Assembly (NCBI GenBank): GCA_019137255.1
Contig: WPDH01000179.1
Span: 80,979 to 144,978 of the forward strand
DNA: 64,000 bases
Reading direction: 5' to 3'
Source of the DNA: Corinectria fuckeliana
Taxonomy: Eukaryota > Ascomycota > Sordariomycetes > Hypocreales > Nectriaceae
The notes beneath the pieces were generated by a model. That model worked only from the letters and a program-made list of their open reading frames with translations. It searched no databases and was not told where the DNA came from. Positions 58,359 to 64,000 of this stretch are shown piece after piece; positions within the stretch are counted from its first letter, which is position 1, and each line of letters starts with the position of its first letter. A program made the position numbers and the translations under genes.

Positions 58359-59174
58359 GGACACGACACAGCCAGCTCAGCCAGCTCAGAATAGGTAAAG
58401 GCAAGGGCAAGGGAAGGCAGAAATCGATCACGATGGAACGACGGCGAGCGGGTGGCACGGAAGCATGTTCGGTCGAGAGGAGAGATGACAGTCCGGTCGG
58501 CAAGGACGAAGTCGCGGCCGGAGAATCGGAAGGCCGACCGTGCGAGACGAGGCGAGGTGAGGCGAGGCGCTGGGTGATTGAGGAGGAGATGGCGATGGAG
58601 GCTGGAGGTCGGAGGCTGGGTGCGTTCCTGAGGTCGTTAATTCCCTTAGGTAAGGCAAAGTAGCCAGTTCAGTTTCACAATCTCCCTCCTTGGTACATTT
58701 TTAGGTACCTACATGAGGCGCTCTGGAGGGAAGGTACCTACCTACCTGAGCTTCCCCCAAGTCCAAGCTCTGCCAGGCACGTACCGCATTTTCTAGGGCT
58801 TCGCAAGGACTCGGTCGTTAGGTGGGGCGCTAATTACATACTTACTTACCTACCTACCTAGGTACTTAGTGGCTTCGTTCCCCCGCCCCTTTGATGTATG
58901 GACAAGGGAGAGGAGGCATCTATCTGGCTGTTGACAAACACCTAACTTCACTGAGTTATTGTAAGTTACCTACCTCCATACTTATAAGTACGTACACAAT
59001 AATTTTGCAGCACTAAGCTACTTCGTACGTAGGTTGTTTCGGAAACCTGCATCCATTGTCTCATCGTTTCCGTCAGCATCAGCCAAGCCAAGCATGGCTT
59101 CAACCCAGGGTTAGGGTTATGTCATCCACCATGTTCCTTAACTCGACTCAACAACAAAACCAACCCATGAACCA
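58359..59174. other. sec3 upstream region with TACCT-rich tract
   Basis: Promoter side of sec3. From 58705 to 58870 there is a run of TACCTACC, TACTTACC and CCTAGGTACTTAG motifs, the same family as at 5505-5600 and 9660-9680. At 59107-59119 two telomere-like TTAGGG units occur. No gene. Confidence 0.45.
58705..58870. repeat. TACCT/AGGTA-rich low-complexity tract
   Basis: Clusters of TACCTACCTACC, TTACTTACCTACC and self-complementary CTAGGTACCTAG-like words. Similar words recur in several intergenic gaps of this window, which suggests a genome-wide simple motif rather than an element. Confidence 0.5.
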
Positions 59175-60371
59175 TCACAAATTGTCCTTTACCTTGACAA
59201 TGTCTCGCAACTTATCCAAGTCCAACGCCTCAACCTTCCGCCCCTTGTACCCCGTCGTCGTCTCCGCCATACACAGCGCGTTGTAAATGGCCTCCTCCGT
59301 CGCATCGGCCGCCGCCTCAAACACCCCGTTGATGGAGTCGTTGTCCAGCATCTCCACGGCCCGCGGCAACGGCTGGTACCGGTGCACCACCGGTGTGGCC
59401 CCCGCGGCCGTCGAGAACCCCTGGATAGGCACTTTGGCTGCCGTCGAGAAGGCGAGGAGAATGTTCCCCGACGAGTTGTTTCCGTAGCCGCCGACCTTGG
59501 CGAGCCCGACTGTGGCCCGCTTGGCCACACGCTGGAGCTGGATTGTCGTAAGGGGGACGTCTGTGGCGATGAAGATGATGATGCTTCCGTCCTCTCGAGG
59601 CTCCTTGCCAGAGGCGTCTGCGTCACTAGACGACTTGGACTCGTCGGTGGGTGGCCGTAACTTGATGATGCGCCCGACAGGAACACCGCCAATATGCAAG
59701 TTCTCTTGCAACCCGTAGTTTGCCTGGACCAAAACGCCGACGGTGTACTCCTTGCGGTTTCCTGCCACGTCAAAGCCCTTGACTACTCGGCTGCTCGACC
59801 CTGTCCCACCCTTGAATTGATGGCAGATCATCCCGGTGCCACCACCCGTGTTCCCCTCTGGCACGCGCTCTGAGCTGGCACCCGAGATGCCCGCGATGAC
59901 ATGCTCTAGCATAATGGCAAAGCGAGCCTACTTGCTCAAATAGCCGTCGTAGGTCTCGCCGACGACAGGAATGATGCAGAGGTTCATGTCGCCATCTTCA
60001 TCCGAGTGGTAGCGGAACGCATACTCCAGGACGCCATGGAATGCATCGCCGACGGCAGACGAGGAGGTGAGGATGATGGGCGACGTCAGCAGCCCCGTCT
60101 CCTCGATCCAGTGGGAGCCTGTAATCTCGCCGCAACCATTGAACCTGAAGACTCCAGCAAGGCTTGAGTACTTGAACCAGTCTGGGCGGGGGAGAATGGT
60201 GGTCACGCCCGTGTTGACACTCGCGTCAGGCTGGATGGACTGCGTGTGGACGAGAACGCCGGGCACGTCGGTGATGGAATTGAGAGGGCCCGCAGGCCAC
60301 TTGCCTAAATGTAGTTCGGGGAGAACCTCACGGAGGCGCGATCTGTTGGAAGTTGGTGTAGATTCTGCCAT
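59175..60371 (-). pseudogene. P1-family (DmpA/L-aminopeptidase-like) peptidase with one in-frame TAG stop
   Basis: Two minus-strand frames (60371-59928, 147 residues; then 59927-59175) lie in the same reading frame, separated only by TAG at 59930-59928. Without the stop the product would be 398 codons, the normal length for the S58 family. The first part has LHLGKWPAGPLNSITDVPGV and IIPVVGETYDGYLSK. The second has VPEGNTGGGTGMICHQFKGG and the region that supplies the nucleophile after autocleavage, YGNNSSGNILLAFSTA, so both catalytic halves are intact. The usual SGD is SGN here. These enzymes are N-terminal nucleophile hydrolases that release N-terminal residues from amides or peptides. A 26-base GTAG...TAG sequence spans the stop, but it is too short for an intron. 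The cause may be a nonsense mutation, readthrough or a sequence error. Confidence 0.75.
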
Positions 60372-61309
60372 AGCGGAAATGTTCTTGAAATGGGTTAGTA
60401 GTTGCTAACTGTGGTCTGGGTGTTTGATGATAATGATGATGGAAGCAATGGAGCGATGACAAGACATGACGTTGAGCTTCATTGACTTTAATACTGCAGC
60501 AGCACTGACGAACTTGCACCTGACCTAGCCTATGAGTTAGGCTAGTCATTGGAAACATAAGTCATACAACGAAAGGCCACGCGTCTGCAACGTCCAAATT
60601 GAAGCTGGTGTTTGAAAACAGAGATGTCAATCAGGCAACGAAGAGTAGGAAGACAACAGCCACGCGTCCATCTCGACTTGCCTCGACAAACCTGCAGATG
60701 CGCCGCAACATAACTAGAACGAGGTACGTATACTTCGTACACGACTTCTTGTGTTTCATTGTCCAATCCCCGATTTCCAACGCCTTGCGAGCTCGTCAGC
60801 TTTATCGGCCGAGAGCTGAGCGAGCTTCCACATTAGGCCATCGCGAGATCTCGGCTGCCCCAAATAGGCAATTTTGGACGGCGAGCGTTGTCGGCACTGG
60901 AAAACAACTTTGGGAGCCATAAAATAACCAAGAACCCAAAGAAACGGAGAAATGGAGAAACGGAGAAACGGATATGCTATGATATGTCGGTAGATTTGGC
61001 ATCAGGATCTCAATTTGTGATTGCACACGGCCAAAGGTGACGTATTGCTTTGCCCAACGTCCTTCATTCCCCCATCCTCATCGGCCCCAGATCGGCGTCG
61101 CTAGGCGCTTCCCCCGCATATCGCAAGTCCGGCATCCGAGGTTGCAATAACCTAAGGTAAGCTAAAGTAGCCGGCGCTGACGCCTCAATAGAGCAGCTCA
61201 CGAACCCATGAGCTTGCTAAGCTGACGCACTTCACTTATAGAAACACCACCCTGATCGCACCTTCAACCGGATCTGTTCTTGTACACTGACACTGCATCT
61301 TCCATCGCC
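60372..61309. other. Divergent intergenic region
   Basis: About 940 bases between the P1 peptidase (minus) and the transhydrogenase (plus). Short purine repeats (GAGAAACGGAGAAA-like) occur at about 60938-60970. No gene. Confidence 0.4.
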
Positions 61310-63006
61310 ATGGTACCCTCCATAAGAGCCCTTCCCAACGTAGGTTACTCATCTTACTAGCTCATGAGTCTCCCCCTCATGAACAGTGAAGTCACAGAGA
61401 AGAACATACATCTGACGGTGCACGATGCCAGGCCGCCAAGCGAGCAACCAGTCTTCTCCGCACCGTCCAGTACACTCACCCGCCCTCATGTCCCTGCCAC
61501 TCCAACCCAGGCTACCACCAGTCGCCGCCCATCCTGACGCCGTCCAAGCACGCCGGCCAGCGCAAGTATGCCACGCCGACAACGCACCCGGGCCAGAAGG
61601 AGTACGCCTTCGAGATGGCCGCGTCGTCCATACGCTTCGGCCCCGGCGTCACCCAGGAGGTCGGCATGGACTTCAAGAACATGGGCTCCAAGCGCGTGTG
61701 TGTCGTCACCGACCAGACGGTCGATAAACTCGATGCCATGCGGCAGGTCCGTGAGGCGCTTACTCGCGAGGGCATCCACTTTGAAGTGTACAACAAGGTC
61801 CGCATCGAGCCCAAGGATAGCTCGTATGTTCCTCCTTCTCACCCGATGCCCTACTACGTTGCTCACGGCTTCAATCTAGCATCAAGGACGCCATTGCCTG
61901 GGCCCGCCCTTACCAGCCCGATGCCTTCCTGGCCGTCGGCGGTGGTTCGGTCATCGACACGGCCAAGCTCATGAACCTGTACACCGCGTATCCAGACGCC
62001 GACTTCCTCGACTTCGTCAATGCGCCCATTGGAAAGGGCCGTCCCGTCGACAAAGCCCTGAAGCCTCTCATCGCCGTCCCAACCACGGCCGGCACCGGCA
62101 GCGAAACGACGGGCACCGCCATCTTCGACCTCGTCTCCAGGGGGGCAAAGACGGGAGTCGCACACCGCAACCTGAAGCCCACGCTCGGCATCTGCGATCC
62201 CCTCAACACTCGCACCATGCCCGCTGCTGTGAAGGCCTCCTCCGGTCTAGATGTGTTGTGCCACTCGCTCGAGTCGTGGACCGCCATCCCGTACAACGAG
62301 CGGACCCCAAGGCCTACGAACCCCATGCTACGTCCTGCGTACCAGGGAGCCAACCCTATTTCCGACGTCTTCTCGTTCCATGCGCTCAAGGCCACTGTCA
62401 AGTACCTTCCCCGATCTGTGAAGAACCCAGATGATCTCGAAGCCCAGAGCGAGATGCTTCTGGCGTCCACTCTTGCAGGAGTTGGTTTTGGAAATGCGGG
62501 CGTTCACTTGTGTCATGGTCTGTTCTCTCATCTTACAAGTGATACAGGTGCTTAGCTTGCTGACACGATGCGTTCCAGGCATGTCGTATCCCATCTCAGG
62601 TCAAAACCCCGGCTACCAGCACGCGGGCTACGACGTGTCCGCTCCCATCATCCCCCACGGAGTCTCCGTAGCCGTATCTGCACCGGCCGTCTTCCGCTTT
62701 ACGGGGGCGTCAAACCCCGAGCGCCATCTCGCGGCAGCCGAGGCTTTTGGCGTCGATATCACCAACGTCAAGCGTGAGAGCGCAGGCGAGGTGCTAGCCG
62801 AGGCCATCACCAAGTTTTTGGCAGAGCTCGGCGACCAGCCCAAGGGCCTCAAGGAGCTCGGGTTTGGCAGGGACGACATCGAGGCGCTCGTCGAGGGCAC
62901 GATCCCTCAGGCTCGGGTGCTGATGCTTGCGCCTGGACTGTCGACGGAGCTGGAGAGGGAGAGGGACCAGTTGCGGCGGTTGTTTGAGGAGGCATTGACT
63001 CACTAG
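61310..63006 (+). CDS. hot: Hydroxyacid-oxoacid transhydrogenase (iron-containing ADH family), mitochondrial
   Basis: Four exons (61310-61339, 61432-61823, 61880-62517, 62579-63006) encode 495 residues. Introns are 92, 56 and 61 bp. The first exon is only ten codons (MVPSIRALPN) and joins AAKRATSLLRTVQYTHPPSC, giving a mitochondrial presequence followed by a Cys/His-rich fungal extension. The conserved core has YAFEMAASSIRFGPGVTQEV, the NAD/metal-fold motif GGGSVIDTAKL at about 161-171, PTTAGTGSE, LCHGMSYPISG (spanning the last splice site) and AGYDVSAPIIPHGVSVAVS. The family couples oxidation of 4-hydroxybutyrate to reduction of 2-oxoglutarate without free cofactor exchange. An activity on other alcohols is possible. 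The metal-binding His residues lie in the last two motifs. Confidence 0.92.
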
Positions 63007-63373
63007 CGAGTCATCGTTCGCACTACGTATTCGTGGCAACTGAGAAGAGCTACTCAAGCTGGTCGGAATTGCTAAGCGACTACTAAGTGAGTGACGTGCC
63101 AGTGCAGTGTAGTTGCGGCCTCTGTCAAGCAACCCTCATTTCAACCATGCGTAAATCCGTAACGAACGGCCAAGGAGGTATTCTGTGTATGAAAGAAGCA
63201 CAGCCGCGGCGTCTCAAATTCTCCATAGTTGTATTATGTTATTATGTAGGCTATTCTCGCGGAAGTAGTAGTAACACGCACAAGTAGACAACTCCATTAT
63301 CGGGTGACTTACACGAGCCAAGCCACCCCGCCAACTTCCGACTAATACGGAAGGCTATAGGGCCTGGTGTCTC
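63007..63373. other. Spacer after the transhydrogenase
   Basis: About 370 bases of ordinary composition without a gene, ending at the start of the AT-rich tract. Confidence 0.4.
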
Positions 63374-64000
63374 ATATTAACTTTTTTTTAAATTTTCGCA
63401 CTAAAGTCATCTTACTATATTATATAAGCTTTATTTAATTATATATAATATTATATTATAATAAAAGACTATATTTTTATCTTATTTATTTATATATAAA
63501 AAGATTAAAGTTTTTATTATTATAATAACTAATTAATAATAAAAGAAATTATATATAGCTATATACTCTTATATATCTTTTTATATTTTATTATACTTTT
63601 TTCTTTTTTTTCTTTTTATTATAAAAAGACTCTTTTTATTTATACTTATAATATTCTATTTAAATAAACTAATTACTTACTTAGAGGTTTATAAATAATC
63701 CTTTAGTATTATATATTACTTTAATTATAACTAATAGCTTTTTATACTTATATTCTTATTTACTTTTATTATTAATCTAATAGACTTACCTTTTATCTAA
63801 TAAATAACTAAATATATACTTATATAAAATATAATAATTTCTTCTAATAAGACTATCTTAATAATACTTAATACTTTTATTAATATAGCTAATATAACTA
63901 TTATAGCTTATATAACTAGTATTATAACTATATAGAGTAATAAGAAGGTTTTTATAGTTAACTTATAAAATATATTTTATATTTTAACTAGCTATTATAA
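63374..64000. other. Extremely AT-rich tract (AT isochore edge), continues off the right edge
   Basis: Within a few dozen bases the composition switches from mixed to almost pure A/T with many TATA, TTAT and ATAATA words. G and C are nearly absent and no coding frame exists. Sharp changes like this in Sordariomycetes usually mark RIP-mutated transposon blocks or centromere-like DNA. That is inference, since no transposon sequence can be read here. Confidence 0.75.

Noticed and set aside
59107..59119. Telomere-like TTAGGG pair
   Set aside because: Only two units, in a gene-dense region, so expected by chance and not an interstitial telomere.
1..64000. A secondary-metabolite or defence gene cluster
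   Set aside because: No polyketide synthase, peptide synthetase, P450, transporter group or recognisable defence operon is present. The genes are mostly housekeeping.

Overview
The window is nuclear DNA from a filamentous ascomycete, most likely a Sordariomycete. Genes are dense, carry short introns (about 50-160 bases with GTRNGT donors and YAG acceptors) and lie on both strands. There is no bacterial-style operon layout. Fungal-specific families (TOK potassium channel, Zds1, DUF2433, a PigL_N-type NLR N-terminus) support the call. So do a RIP-like decayed gene and a sharp step into extremely AT-rich DNA at the right edge. The genus cannot be named from the sequence alone.

Layout. 1-5.1 kb: a nuclear-type protein with an AT-hook-like motif runs off the left edge (minus). 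It is divergent from the PP2A activator rrd1 (plus), followed by a four-exon Pro/Ala/Thr/Glu-rich protein (minus). 5.5-7.9 kb: a repeat-rich gap holding a 905-bp palindromic element with near-identical inverted ends and a perfect 9-bp target duplication (Mutator-type, non-autonomous), plus a second small inverted repeat. 8-19.8 kb: an alpha/beta-hydrolase relative lacking the usual nucleophile, a TOK two-pore K+ channel, the CCR4-NOT E3 ligase Not4, and the 30-kDa subunit of complex I. 20-24 kb: gene-poor, with a decayed NLR-type gene carrying several stops. 24.9-27.9 kb: Zds1. 28-32.5 kb: no recognisable gene.

32.5-38.7 kb: a DUF2433 phosphoesterase-like protein with an RGG tail, COQ5, a small membrane ORF, and branched-chain 2-oxoacid dehydrogenase E1-alpha. 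38.8-43.5 kb: a poorly interpretable, possibly decayed minus-strand locus and the long leader of the next gene. 43.5-63 kb: UFD4/TRIP12-type HECT ligase, an uncharacterised acidic nuclear protein, exocyst Sec3, a P1-family (DmpA-like) peptidase interrupted by one in-frame TAG, and hydroxyacid-oxoacid transhydrogenase. From about 63.37 kb the base composition falls to nearly pure A/T up to the edge.

The genes do not form one pathway or a secondary-metabolite cluster. Several are mitochondrial (complex I, COQ5, BCKDH E1-alpha, HOT, probably the hydrolase relative), two are ubiquitin ligases (Not4, Ufd4), and two act on PP2A (Rrd1, Zds1). Exon boundaries were worked out by hand from splice consensus, frame and family conservation. 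No RNA-seq or database search was available. No tRNA, rRNA or CRISPR was seen.
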